From DATAFF01 sp963744915 (GTDB lineage Bacteria > Pseudomonadota > Alphaproteobacteria > Rhizobiales > Aestuariivirgaceae): a stretch of 64,000 bases of DNA. The notes under the pieces are model-generated. The model made no database searches and was not told where the DNA came from. It worked only from the letters and a program-made list of their open reading frames with translations. The stretch spans positions 62,001-126,000 of the forward strand of contig CAVUUY010000013.1 of assembly GCA_963744915.1 (NCBI GenBank), read 5' to 3'. Positions 36,648 to 45,543 of the stretch are shown here, piece by piece (the stretch's first letter is position 1; each line of letters begins with the position of its first letter). A program made the position numbers and the translations under genes.

Positions 36648-37637
36648 TTATCGGACAACATTTATAAGCGGCGTGCCGCGCATCCACCGTTGGAGATTGT
36701 CGGCGAACAGCTCGGCGAAGCGCTGCGTCCAGTCCTCGACATTGTCGGAGGCATGCGGCGAGATCAGAACATGCTCCATGCTCCACAGCGGGCTTTCGGG
36801 GCTGAGCGGCTCGGTGGCGAAGACGTCGAGATAGGCGCCACTAAGGTGACCGCTCTGAAGCGCCGCGACGAGATCGGGCTCGTTGACGATGGCGCCGCGC
36901 GCAGTGTTGATGAACAGGGCATTGCGCGGCAGCGCCGCGAACACGGCGCGGTCGATCAGGCCCTCGGTGTCGGCGGTCTGCCTCAGATGCACCGTCAGAA
37001 CATCGGCCTGGGGCAGCAGCGCGCGGAAGCGATCGTGGGGATGAAGCTCGTCGACATCGGGATGGCTGCGGCCGGCGGCTCGCGAAGTGGCGAGGACCCG
37101 CATGCCCAGCGCCTTGGCGATATGGGCAACGGATCGGCCGATCGCGCCGAGGCCAAGGATCAGCAGCGTCTGCCCCCTGACCGGTCGGAAGCTGTGGGCG
37201 GCCCAGAGGCGCTTTGCCTGCTGTGCGTGGTAGCGGATGAGGCGGCTGTTGAGGGCGAGCATGCCGGCGATCACCGTCTCGGCAAGGAAGGGCGCAAGCA
37301 CGCCGACGCAGTTGGTCAGCACCACCCGGTCGAAATCGAGGGGCAGGAGGTGCTCATAGCCCGAGCCGCCGCAATGCACCCACCGGACCGAGGGAAAGGT
37401 CGCGGCCTGGCGATGGGCCGGCCCGCGGAAGGTCGCGGTGACGATGGAGAAAACGACGTCCGGCCGCTCTTGCTCGAGGAGCGGGGCGATGTCGTGATCG
37501 TCATCGGTCACGAAGATGAAGCGGACCGAGGGGAAGCGGGCCTCGAGCCGCTGCCGGAAATCGTCGGGAACGGCATGCACGATCATGGCCGTCGAAACAG
37601 CCTGGGGCGTCACGTCTTGAACTGCGGTGTCGGTCAT
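36648..37637 (-). CDS. D-isomer-specific 2-hydroxyacid dehydrogenase
   Basis: 329 residues. The NAD(P)-binding motif is ILGLGAIGRSVAHIAKALG near residue 165. The catalytic Arg-Glu-His set is present: Arg in NTARGAIVNE, Glu in DVFATEPL and His in LISPHASDN. The enzyme family reduces glyoxylate, hydroxypyruvate or related 2-oxoacids. The sequence class with an HxxR-free N-terminal lobe and HASDN ending is of the broad GhrA-like kind; substrate not resolved. It is divergent from the imelysin operon, and a candidate Irr box lies between them. Confidence 0.9.
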   Translation of the reverse strand: MTDTAVQDVTPQAVSTAMIVHAVPDDFRQRLEARFPSVRFIFVTDDDHDIAPLLEQERPDVVFSIVTATFRGPAHRQAATFPSVRWVHCGGSGYEHLLPLDFDRVVLTNCVGVLAPFLAETVIAGMLALNSRLIRYHAQQAKRLWAAHSFRPVRGQTLLILGLGAIGRSVAHIAKALGMRVLATSRAAGRSHPDVDELHPHDRFRALLPQADVLTVHLRQTADTEGLIDRAVFAALPRNALFINTARGAIVNEPDLVAALQSGHLSGAYLDVFATEPLSPESPLWSMEHVLISPHASDNVEDWTQRFAELFADNLQRWMRGTPLINVVR

Positions 37638-37695
37638 CGGCTATCCCGAAAATGGCAGGGGCGACGGCGAGACAATGCCACAAACTTGATCGCGC

Positions 37696-37712
37696 CTTGG
37701 AACGATTCTCAA
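37696..37712. promoter_or_regulatory. Candidate Irr box (iron control element)
   Basis: CTTGGAACGATTCTCAA matches the rhizobial ICE consensus TTTAGAA-N3-TTCTAAA at 11 of 14 defined positions, with the correct 3-base spacer and dyad symmetry. It lies 80 bases before the first imelysin start and 58 bases before the divergent dehydrogenase. Irr binds such sites in Bradyrhizobium, Rhizobium and Brucella under low iron. No irr gene is in this window, so this remains a sequence-based prediction. Confidence 0.5.
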
Positions 37713-37791
37713 ATCCGACTAGCAGAGTCAGGATTGATTAGACCAGCGTTTTCCGTTAATTCGGCCTCGACCAGACATTTTGGAGAGTGAA

Positions 37792-39060
37792 ATGGCGACG
37801 CCGAACCGGTATGCCGCGATAGCGGCTTTTTGGCTTGTTCTCGGTCCGCTTGCGGCCAATGCGCAGGAGGCCGGCGCGGTAATCACGACCTATGCCGGCA
37901 TCGCCCAGGCGATGTACGAGGATTCCCAACAGGCCGCCGAGAAGCTGTCGCGGGCGGTGGACCAATTGCTGGTAGCGCCGGGGCCCGAGACGCTTCAGGC
38001 CGCCAGAAAGGCGTGGATCGAGGCGCGCATCCCCTATCAGCAGACGGAAGGGTTCCGGTTCGGCAACCAGATCGTCGACGATTGGGAGGGCAGGGTGAAT
38101 TCCTGGCCGCTCGATGAGGGGCTGATCGATTATGTCGATGTCGGGTCCTATGGCGAGAAATCCGACGAGAACCCGCTCTATCGCGCCAATGTGATCGCGT
38201 CGACCTCGATCCGGATCGGCTCGGAAATGGTCGATGCCTCGAAGATCGACAAGGCGCTGCTGGCGAAAATCCATGGCGGCCAGCAGGTCGAGGCCAATGT
38301 GGCGCGCGGCTATCACGCGATCGAGTTCCTGCTGTGGGGGCAGGATCTGAACGGCACCGGTCCCGGTGCCGGCAACCGTCCGGCCAGCGACTATGACGAG
38401 AAGAACTGCACCGGCGGCCATTGCGACCGGCGGCGGGCCTATCTCAAGGCGGCAACCGATCTTCTGGTCGATGATCTCAAGGAGATGGCGGCGAACTGGA
38501 AGGAAGGCGGCGCGGCGCGGCAGGAGCTCGCCGCCAAGGGCCAGGACGGTGCGCTCGGCAGCATGCTCACCGGTCTCGGCTCGCTGTCCTATGGAGAGCT
38601 TGCCGGCGAGCGGATCAAGCTCGGGCTGATGCTGCACGATCCCGAGGAGGAGCATGACTGCTTCTCCGACAACACCCAGAATTCGCATTTCTATGACGAG
38701 GTCGGGATGAAGGCGATCTGGACCGGCACCTACAGGCGAAGCGACGGCAGCGCGGTGCAAGGGCCTTCGCTCGCCGATCTTGCCGCGGCAAAGGCGCCGC
38801 AAGCCAAGGCCAAGCTCGACCAGGCCTTCGCCAACACCTTGGCCAAGATGACCGTGATGAAGGAAACCGCCGACAGCGGCCGGATGGCCTATGACCAGAT
38901 GCTGGCCGAGGGCAACAGCGAAGGCAACCGCATCCTGCAGGACGTGGTCGATGCGCTGGTCGCCCAGACCCGGGCCGTCGAGGGCGTGGTGGCGGGCCTC
39001 GGGCTCAAGATCTCGATCGAGGGCTCCGACAGCCTCGACAATCCGTCCGCGGTTCGCTGA
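37792..39060 (+). CDS. Imelysin-family periplasmic iron-regulated protein (IrpA type)
   Basis: 422 residues. A signal peptide (YAAIAAFWLVLGPLAANAQ) is followed by an imelysin domain with two similar helical halves. The GxHxxE metal-site motif is GYHAIEFLLWG near residue 173, and HDCFSDNTQNSHFYDEVG near residue 285 is characteristic of IrpA. The family, related to EfeO, is exported and iron-regulated. ATG 37792 has GGAGAG six bases upstream. It is the first gene of a five-gene cluster with overlapping or nearly overlapping ends. Confidence 0.93.
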   Translation: MATPNRYAAIAAFWLVLGPLAANAQEAGAVITTYAGIAQAMYEDSQQAAEKLSRAVDQLLVAPGPETLQAARKAWIEARIPYQQTEGFRFGNQIVDDWEGRVNSWPLDEGLIDYVDVGSYGEKSDENPLYRANVIASTSIRIGSEMVDASKIDKALLAKIHGGQQVEANVARGYHAIEFLLWGQDLNGTGPGAGNRPASDYDEKNCTGGHCDRRRAYLKAATDLLVDDLKEMAANWKEGGAARQELAAKGQDGALGSMLTGLGSLSYGELAGERIKLGLMLHDPEEEHDCFSDNTQNSHFYDEVGMKAIWTGTYRRSDGSAVQGPSLADLAAAKAPQAKAKLDQAFANTLAKMTVMKETADSGRMAYDQMLAEGNSEGNRILQDVVDALVAQTRAVEGVVAGLGLKISIEGSDSLDNPSAVR

Positions 39061-39063
39061 GCC

Positions 39064-40521
39064 ATGCCCAGCCGACGCGCCTTCCTGGGGTCGGCCGGGG
39101 CGCTCGCGGCAGGGTTCGCCGCAAGCCGGTCGATCCGCCCGGTCGAGGCGGCTCTTCCCCCGCCGGCAACACCGCAGGGCGGCCGCGTCGTCGATGTCGA
39201 ACTGACGGCGGCGGAGCGGCCGTTCGCGCTGCCGGCATTCGGCGGCCGGTCGCTGCCGCTGTGGACCTTCAGCGCGGCAAGCCCGACGCCGGTGCTCCGG
39301 CTCCGGCTTGGCGACAGGCTCAGGGTGCGGCTCACCAATGCGCTGCCGCGAAAGGGCGAGCATGTGTCGATCCATTGGCACGGCATCCGCCTGCCGATGG
39401 CGCAGGACGGCGTGCCCTACCTGTCGCAAATGCCGGTCGAGCCCGGCCAGTCCTTCGCTTACGACTTCGTGCCGCCCGACACCGGCACCTTTTTCTTCCA
39501 CACCCACTGCAATACCGCGGAACAGCTGGGGCGGGGCTTGAGCGGAATCCTGATCGTCGATGGCGACGAGAGCCACCCCTTCGATGCCGAACGCATCCTG
39601 GTGATGCGCGACTGGCGCATCGATGCGGCGCGCGGCACGTTCCTGCCGTTCTTCACCGATCAGGGAGCGAGCGGCAGCGGCAGCTTCGGGCCGCTGCGGA
39701 CGGTCAATGGCGCAATCAGCCCGACCATCGCCGTGCCGGCCGATGCCATGATCCGGGTCCGCCTGCTCAATATCGACGCGACGCGCATCGCCGAGATCGG
39801 CCTCAGGCAGGGCAGCGGCACGGTGATCGCGATCGACGGCATTGCGGTCGAGCCATTCCAGCTCACCGACTGGTGGCTTGGTCCGGCGATGCGGCTCGAT
39901 CTCGCGCTGCGCAGCGGTGCGCCGGGATCGACGATCGAGCTCATCGACAATTTCGCGGAGGTGCCGCAGGTGCTGGCGCGGTTCACGGCGGGCGGCGCAG
40001 CGGCGGGATCGCCGGTCGGCACCGAGCCAACGCTGCGGGCCGGGCGCATGCCGATGCCGGATCTCGCCAAGGCGGAACGGCTGCGCTTCGAGCTGGCCGC
40101 GACCGCGACGGGCGCCCGTCTGGCGTCTCCTGGCAATGATGATTTCTCGCGCGTCGTCATGGACTCGCTTTGCTTGGCGCAGCAAAGCTTCTGGGCGATG
40201 AACAAGCAGTCCTGGCCAGGTGGGGACCATGCACCATTGCCGCCGCCGCTCGCGGTGCTGCGCCAGGGCCAAAGCTATGTCATCGAGGTCAAGAACGTGT
40301 CGCAGGTGCGGCACCCGATTCATCTGCATGGCCACAGCTTCCGCGTCCTTGGTTCAAACAGGCGGAGCCTGCCGGTGCATTGGGCCGACACGGTGCTGGT
40401 GGCGCCGCGCGAACGGGTCACGATCGCGTTTCAGGCCGACAATCCCGGCAACTGGATGTTCCATTGCCATCTGATCGAGCACCAGGAGGCCGGCATGATG
40501 GGCTATCTGAGGATCGCATGA
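39064..40521 (+). CDS. Tat-exported multicopper oxidase
   Basis: 485 residues. The N-terminus MPSRRAFLGSAGALAAGF is a twin-arginine signal. All copper ligand motifs of a laccase/ferroxidase-type enzyme are present: HWHG near residue 104, HTH near 145, HPIHLHGH near 416 and HCHLIEHQEAGMM near 466 (His-Cys-His with axial Met). The lack of a Met-rich insert argues against a CueO-like cuprous oxidase. Embedded between an imelysin gene (3-base gap) and the di-haem gene (ATGA overlap), it probably oxidises ferrous iron in the periplasm; that substrate is inference from context. Confidence 0.92.
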   Translation: MPSRRAFLGSAGALAAGFAASRSIRPVEAALPPPATPQGGRVVDVELTAAERPFALPAFGGRSLPLWTFSAASPTPVLRLRLGDRLRVRLTNALPRKGEHVSIHWHGIRLPMAQDGVPYLSQMPVEPGQSFAYDFVPPDTGTFFFHTHCNTAEQLGRGLSGILIVDGDESHPFDAERILVMRDWRIDAARGTFLPFFTDQGASGSGSFGPLRTVNGAISPTIAVPADAMIRVRLLNIDATRIAEIGLRQGSGTVIAIDGIAVEPFQLTDWWLGPAMRLDLALRSGAPGSTIELIDNFAEVPQVLARFTAGGAAAGSPVGTEPTLRAGRMPMPDLAKAERLRFELAATATGARLASPGNDDFSRVVMDSLCLAQQSFWAMNKQSWPGGDHAPLPPPLAVLRQGQSYVIEVKNVSQVRHPIHLHGHSFRVLGSNRRSLPVHWADTVLVAPRERVTIAFQADNPGNWMFHCHLIEHQEAGMMGYLRIA

Positions 40522-41693
40522 GGCGCCCGGCTGTTGCCCCGTTGCTGGCCTATTTCGTGCTGTCGTTTCTGGCGGCGTCGGGACTGGTCGCGGCACGCGA
40601 CCTCGACGGCGCAATCGGCGAGAAGCTGTTCCGCCGCCAATGGGTCGGCGCACCGGCATCGACAGCGGCGAGCGATGGGCTCGGGCCGCTCTACAATGCG
40701 CGCAGCTGCGCCGGCTGCCATGGCGCGAATGGGAATGGCGGCACGGCGCGGGTCATTCATCTTCAGAGCCGGGACGGCAGGCCCGACCCGATCTATGGCT
40801 TCCAGATCCAGGACAAGGCTCTTCCCGGCTTTACGCCCGAGGCCAAGGTCGCCTTCGCCGAGAGCGGCGCAGAGATGCGCCCGGTGGTGCTGCCGCAGCT
40901 GGTGCTTGCCGGTCCAGCGCTTGATCCCGCGACGGTGATGACGGTGCGCCGCGCCCCGGATCTCGCCGCGGTCGGGCGGATCGCCGAGGCGAGCGATGCG
41001 GCGATCCTCGCCCATGCCGATCCGGATGACCGCGACGGCGACGGCATTTCAGGCCGCCCGGCCATGGTGATCGAGGACGGGCAGCCGAGACTCGGGCGCT
41101 ATGGTTTGCGGGCGACGGCGGCGAGTCTCGGGCGGCAGATCAGCCTTGCCTTTGCGACCGATCTCGGAATGTCGAGCCTCGACGTGCGGCGGCCGGCCGG
41201 CGACTGCACCGCGGTGCAGGCGGCCTGCGTCGCGGCACCGAATGGGCGCGATGGACGCGGCGAGGAGATTGCGCCGGCGATCGTCGATGCGCTGCGGCAG
41301 TTCCTCATGCAGCAAGGCGCCGAGCCGCGCGTCTTCCGCGCCGCTCCGCCTTCCCTCTTCGCCAAGCTTGGCTGCGCCGGCTGCCACGTTCCGGAGCTGG
41401 GCTCGGTCACGGGCGGCAAGGTGGCGCTGTTCTCCGATCTCCTGCTGCACGACATGGGGGCCGGCCTCTCAGACGGCACGGCGCAGGGCGATGCCGGGCC
41501 CGGCGAATGGCGCACCGCGCCGCTCGTCGGCATCGGCCACCCGGGCCGCCGGCTGCTGCATGACGGGCGGGCCCAGACGTTCGACCAGGCGATCCGCTGG
41601 CATGGCGGCGAGGCGCTCGCGGCGCGGCAGCGCTACGAGGCGCTCGCCGCGCCGCTCAGGCAATCGCTCATCAGCTATCTGACTGGGCTGTGA
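40518..41693 (+). CDS. Di-haem c-type oxidoreductase (DUF1111 family)
   Basis: 391 residues with a signal peptide (LLAYFVLSFLAASGLVAA). There are two haem-c sites of sequence CAGCH, near residues 62 and 284, plus GLGPLYNARSCAGCHGANG and a DDRDGDGISGRPAM segment typical of the di-haem 'thiol oxidoreductase' family. This is a periplasmic electron-transfer protein. Start ATG 40518 overlaps the multicopper oxidase stop, and its stop overlaps the next imelysin start (TGATG). Co-occurrence with imelysins is known in other proteobacteria; a role as electron acceptor in iron handling is inference. Confidence 0.9.
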   Translation: MRRPAVAPLLAYFVLSFLAASGLVAARDLDGAIGEKLFRRQWVGAPASTAASDGLGPLYNARSCAGCHGANGNGGTARVIHLQSRDGRPDPIYGFQIQDKALPGFTPEAKVAFAESGAEMRPVVLPQLVLAGPALDPATVMTVRRAPDLAAVGRIAEASDAAILAHADPDDRDGDGISGRPAMVIEDGQPRLGRYGLRATAASLGRQISLAFATDLGMSSLDVRRPAGDCTAVQAACVAAPNGRDGRGEEIAPAIVDALRQFLMQQGAEPRVFRAAPPSLFAKLGCAGCHVPELGSVTGGKVALFSDLLLHDMGAGLSDGTAQGDAGPGEWRTAPLVGIGHPGRRLLHDGRAQTFDQAIRWHGGEALAARQRYEALAAPLRQSLISYLTGL

Positions 41694-42754
41694 TGCCGGC
41701 GCTGTGGCTCATCATTGCGCTGGTGTTGTTCTGCGGTGCCGGACAGGCGGCGCCATCGGATGCGGATTATGCGGCGGCGGTCAGGCGAACCGTCGAGGGC
41801 ACCATCGTGCCGGCCTTCGGCGCGCTTGCGTCGACGACAGCGGCACTCGAGCCGGCCGCCGCGGAATATTGTGCACGACCCGATGGAAATCGGCGCGCGG
41901 CGCTGGCTGCCGCCCTGGCGGAGGTGCTCAGGCGCTGGGCGGAGGTCGATTTCCTGTTGTTCGGTCCGCTGGCGGAGAACCAGCAGGCGGAACGCTTCGC
42001 CTTCTGGCCGGATTCATCGGGAGCCGGGGCGCGGCAATTGCGCCGGGTGCGGGCAAAGGCCGACCCGGCCTTGCTCGAGCCGCAGCGGCTTGCCGGGTCG
42101 AGCGCCGCCATTCAGGGGCTGCCGGCCTTCGAGGCGCTGCTGTTCGGCGACGGTGCCGGCCAGGTCGGCGATTACGACTGCAAGCTTGCCGTCGCCATCG
42201 CGGCCAATCTCAAGCAGCTCAGCCTCGACATCATGCGCCGCTGGACGGCACCGGACGGCTGGCGGGCGCTGATGCTGTCTGCCGGTCCCGGCAACAGCTA
42301 TTATGCGAGCCCGCGCGAGGCGGCCAACGAGCTGCTCAAGGCGGTGCTGACCGGCTTTGTCCAGCTGAGGGATCAACGGCTGATGACGGCGCTCGGCAAG
42401 GATGGCGGCGCGCGCCCGGAAAAGCTGCCCTATTGGCGGTCCGGCGGCACGGAGGCCTATCTCGGTGCGACGCTTGCGGGGCTCAGGCAGTTCCTGCGGC
42501 AGCTCGACCTGCCGGGGCTGGCGGGCGGCGATTCAGAGTCGGAGAGAGCCGCGATCGATCGCCAGTTCAAGCAGGCGCAGGAGGGTCTTGAACGGGCGGG
42601 GCGGCCGCTGGCAAGGACGATCCTGACCCCGGCGGGCCGCGCCGGGGTGGAGCAGGTGATCGCCGCGGTGAAGATGGTGCAGGATCTTGTCGGTGTTCGG
42701 CTGGCGCCGGCCGCCGGCCTATCAGTGGGGTTCAATGCGCTCGATGGCGATTGA
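41693..42754 (+). CDS. Second imelysin-family protein
   Basis: 353 residues. It has an N-terminal signal (LWLIIALVLFCGAGQAA), then a divergent imelysin domain (PAFGALASTTAALEPAAAEY; RRWAEVDFLLFGPLAENQQ; PAFEALLFG). The GxHxxE motif of the first imelysin is replaced by GLPAFEALLFG (GxPxxE), the form seen in the second imelysin of paired loci. Start ATG 41693 overlaps the stop of the di-haem gene. Probably a periplasmic partner of the first imelysin. Confidence 0.87.
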   Translation: MPALWLIIALVLFCGAGQAAPSDADYAAAVRRTVEGTIVPAFGALASTTAALEPAAAEYCARPDGNRRAALAAALAEVLRRWAEVDFLLFGPLAENQQAERFAFWPDSSGAGARQLRRVRAKADPALLEPQRLAGSSAAIQGLPAFEALLFGDGAGQVGDYDCKLAVAIAANLKQLSLDIMRRWTAPDGWRALMLSAGPGNSYYASPREAANELLKAVLTGFVQLRDQRLMTALGKDGGARPEKLPYWRSGGTEAYLGATLAGLRQFLRQLDLPGLAGGDSESERAAIDRQFKQAQEGLERAGRPLARTILTPAGRAGVEQVIAAVKMVQDLVGVRLAPAAGLSVGFNALDGD

Positions 42755-43865
42755 TCGGAGATGTTTCATCCAGGCCGTTGCCGCCTTTGGCGCTTCGGAT
42801 CTCATCGCGCCGGCGCTGGCCGCCGCCGGCAATGACGGCGTCTATGTTTCTGGGTGCCGCCAGGGCGATGCGTCATTCGCCGCCGTGCTGTTCGATGCGC
42901 GCGGGCAGGACCTGGCGGTGCTGCCGGTCGAGACGCGCCTGCATGACACCGCCTATTCGCGGGTGCTGAACCAGGCGGTGATCTTTGCCCGCCGGCCGGG
43001 GACGCTCGCCTTCGTCATCGATCTGGCGAGCCGCCAGGTGGAGCGGACCATCGTGTCGCCGCCCGGCCGGCATTTCTACGGTCACGGCGTGTTCGCCAAG
43101 GACGGGCGCATCCTTTATGCCACCGAGAATGCCTATGAGGGCGGCGGCGGCGGCGTGGTCGGGCTCTATGATTGCAGCGACGGCTATCGGCGTATCGGCG
43201 AGATCAAATCGGGTGGGATCGGCCCGCACGAGCTGCTGCTGCATCCGGACGGGACGTCGCTGATAGTGGCCAATGGCGGGATCAGGACCAATCCGGAAAC
43301 GGGACGGGAGAAGCTCGATCTCGACACGATGGTATCGTCGCTGACGCGCGTGAGCCTCGCGCATGGCGATGTCATCGAAACGGTGGAGCTGCCGCAGGAG
43401 CTCAGGCTCCTGTCGTTGCGTCATCTGAGCTTCGATTCCGGCGGCGCGGTGTGGTTCGGAGCGCAGTGGGAGGGGGATGCCGGCGCAATGCCGCCGGTCG
43501 TCGGACGCTACCGGCCGGGATCATCGCTCGAGATGCTGAGGATGCCCGAGCCGCTCACCCGGTCGTGCCAGAATTATATCGGGTCGGTCGCGGCCAATGC
43601 CGGCGGCGATCTGGTGGCGACGAGCTGCCCCAAGGGCGGGCGGATCATCGTGTGGGAGGCGGCAACCGGCAGGATCGCCCATGTCGTCGCGCTGGAGGAC
43701 GGCTGCGGCGTCGCGCCGGCGGGGAAACGCGGTTTTGCGCTGTCGTCGGGCGGCGGAGCGCTGATCGGATGGTCGTCGAGCGGCGCATCGCCGCTCGGCG
43801 CCGGCCGCCTCGGCTCCCGGTCGTTCGACAATCATCTGCGCCGCATCCCGTCCTTCGACCGCTAG
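42735..43865 (+). CDS. DUF1513 family periplasmic protein
   Basis: About 376 residues. The N-terminus contains DRRCFIQAVAAFGASDLIAP, a Tat-like signal, followed by a beta-propeller-like domain with YATENAYEGGGGGVVGLYD, GPHELLLHPDGTSLIVANGG and RHLSFDSGGAVWFGAQWEG. DUF1513 proteins regularly close imelysin/di-haem clusters; function unknown. ATG 42735 or 42744 may be the start; both overlap the preceding gene. This is the last gene of the five-gene unit. Confidence 0.87.
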   Translation: MRSMAIDRRCFIQAVAAFGASDLIAPALAAAGNDGVYVSGCRQGDASFAAVLFDARGQDLAVLPVETRLHDTAYSRVLNQAVIFARRPGTLAFVIDLASRQVERTIVSPPGRHFYGHGVFAKDGRILYATENAYEGGGGGVVGLYDCSDGYRRIGEIKSGGIGPHELLLHPDGTSLIVANGGIRTNPETGREKLDLDTMVSSLTRVSLAHGDVIETVELPQELRLLSLRHLSFDSGGAVWFGAQWEGDAGAMPPVVGRYRPGSSLEMLRMPEPLTRSCQNYIGSVAANAGGDLVATSCPKGGRIIVWEAATGRIAHVVALEDGCGVAPAGKRGFALSSGGGALIGWSSSGASPLGAGRLGSRSFDNHLRRIPSFDR

Positions 43866-43923
43866 GCCGGCATTCCCTTTTCGGCTATACGCCGGATCTC
43901 CCTCATGGAGGAGAAGGAGATCC

Positions 43924-44289
43924 ATGCTCTACGCCATTCTCTGCTACCACCACGAAGACGTGGTGACCTCCTGGACCAAGGAGGAGGACGACCAGGTGAT
44001 GGAGCGCCTCGGCGTGGTCCATCAGACGCTCCGGAACGAGGGCAAGCTCGGACCTGCTGTCAGGCTACTGCCAACCTCGCATGCGACGACGCTCAAGAAG
44101 GACCGCGAGACGCCGCTCGTCATCGACGGGCCGTTCGCCGAGACCAAGGAGCAGCTGCTCGGCTTCTATATCATCGATGGTGAATCGCCCGAGGGGGTGC
44201 TCGGCATCGCCCGCGACCTGGCGCGTGCCAATCCTGGCGGCAGCTACGAGATCCGCCCGGTGTCGCTCTACCTGCCGGGGACCTTGTGA
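43924..44289 (+). CDS. YCII-related (DGPF) protein
   Basis: 121 residues of the YciI/DGPF family. The eponymous motif appears as VIDGPFAETKEQLLGFYII near residues 66-84. It has a strong GAGAAGGAGA ribosome-binding site. DGPF genes are the standard neighbours of ECF42 sigma factors, and here the sigma gene begins 1 base after its stop. In studied actinobacteria DGPF genes are direct targets of the ECF42 factor. The biochemical activity is unknown. Confidence 0.92.
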   Translation: MLYAILCYHHEDVVTSWTKEEDDQVMERLGVVHQTLRNEGKLGPAVRLLPTSHATTLKKDRETPLVIDGPFAETKEQLLGFYIIDGESPEGVLGIARDLARANPGGSYEIRPVSLYLPGTL

Positions 44290-44290
44290 G

Positions 44291-45538
44291 GTGAGCGATC
44301 GCAACTGGATCGACACGGCGCTGAGCGCGGCGCGACCGCAGGCGCTGAGCGCGCTGCTGCGCTATTTCCGCAATCTCGACACGGCCGAGGACGCCTATCA
44401 GGAAGCTTGTCTCAGGGCGTTGAGCAGCTGGCCGCAAAAGGGGCCGCCGCGCGATCCGGCGGCATGGCTGATCTTTGTCGGACGCAATGTCGGCATCGAC
44501 GCGGCGCGCCGGCAGATGCGGCAGCAGGCATTGCCGCCGGACGAGCTGATCTCCGATCTCGAGGACAGCGAAGCGGCGATCGCCGAGCGGCTCGACAGCG
44601 AGCAGTATCGCGACGACGTGCTGCGGCTGCTCTTCATCTGCTGCCATCCGGAGCTGCCGAGCACGCAGCAGATTGCGCTCGCCCTGCGCATCGTCGGGGG
44701 GCTCAGCGTGGCGCAGATCGCCCGCGCCTTTCTGGTCAGCGACAGCGCGATGGAGCAGCGCATCACCCGGGCGAAAGCGCGGATCGGCCAGGCCGAGGTG
44801 CCGTTCGAGCCGCCCGCGGCAGCGCAACGGGCGGAGCGGCTGTCGGCGGTCGCGGCAATGGTCTACCTGATCTTCAACGAGGGCTATTCGGCAAGCGGCG
44901 ACGCAATGGCCGTGCGGCGAGCGCTGTGCGACGAGGCGATCCGACTGGCGCGGCTGCTGGCCAGCCTGTTCCCGGCCGAGCCCGAGGTGATGGGGCTCGT
45001 GGCGCTCATGCTGCTGCAACATGCCCGTGCGGCGGCGCGGATTGCCCCCGGCGGCTCGATCGTGCTGCTCGAGGAGCAGGATCGCAACCTATGGGACCGG
45101 GCCATGATCGAGGAGGGTCTGGCGCTGATCGACGCAGCGATGCGGCACCGCCGCCCCGGCCCCTATCAGCTGCAGGCGGCGATTGCGGCGCTGCATGCGA
45201 GGGCGGCGGATGCGGCGAAGACCGACTGGCGCCAGATCGAGCGACTCTATGCCGCGCTCGAGCGCATGCAGCCATCGCCTGTCGTCACCCTCAATCGGGC
45301 GGTGGCGGTCGACAAGGTGCATGGGCCCGAGGCGGCACTGGCGCTGATCGAGCCGCTGGCGCCGCGGCTCGACCGCTATTTCCACTTCTTCGGCGTCAAG
45401 GGCGCGCTCCTGATCAAGCTCGGTCGGCGGCAGGAAGCACAGTCGGCGTTCGACCGGGCGATCGCGCTCGCCAACAGCACTGCCGAAGCGGCGCATATCC
45501 GCTACCATCGCGACCGGCTGGTCAGCGATTCGGGGTGA
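44291..45538 (+). CDS. ECF42-type RNA polymerase sigma factor with C-terminal TPR extension
   Basis: 415 residues. The first 190 or so contain sigma region 2 (ALLRYFRNLDTAEDAYQEAC, WPQKGPPRDPAAWLIFVGRN) and region 4 (LALRIVGGLSVAQIARAFLV, MEQRITRAKARI). A long C-terminal helical extension with NEGYSASGD and TPR-like units (VTLNRAVAVDKVHGPEAALA; FGVKGALLIKLGRRQEAQSA) is the hallmark of ECF42. The start is GTG 44291, directly after the DGPF stop. ECF42 sigmas have no classical anti-sigma factor; the extension is thought to replace it. None is seen here either. Confidence 0.9.
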   Translation: MSDRNWIDTALSAARPQALSALLRYFRNLDTAEDAYQEACLRALSSWPQKGPPRDPAAWLIFVGRNVGIDAARRQMRQQALPPDELISDLEDSEAAIAERLDSEQYRDDVLRLLFICCHPELPSTQQIALALRIVGGLSVAQIARAFLVSDSAMEQRITRAKARIGQAEVPFEPPAAAQRAERLSAVAAMVYLIFNEGYSASGDAMAVRRALCDEAIRLARLLASLFPAEPEVMGLVALMLLQHARAAARIAPGGSIVLLEEQDRNLWDRAMIEEGLALIDAAMRHRRPGPYQLQAAIAALHARAADAAKTDWRQIERLYAALERMQPSPVVTLNRAVAVDKVHGPEAALALIEPLAPRLDRYFHFFGVKGALLIKLGRRQEAQSAFDRAIALANSTAEAAHIRYHRDRLVSDSG

Positions 45539-45543
45539 GGGGC

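Noticed and set aside
40170..40517. Long upstream extension of the di-haem gene into the multicopper oxidase
   Set aside because: The extension is in another frame over the copper-site region of the oxidase; the ATG at 40518 starts a clean signal peptide and overlaps the oxidase stop.
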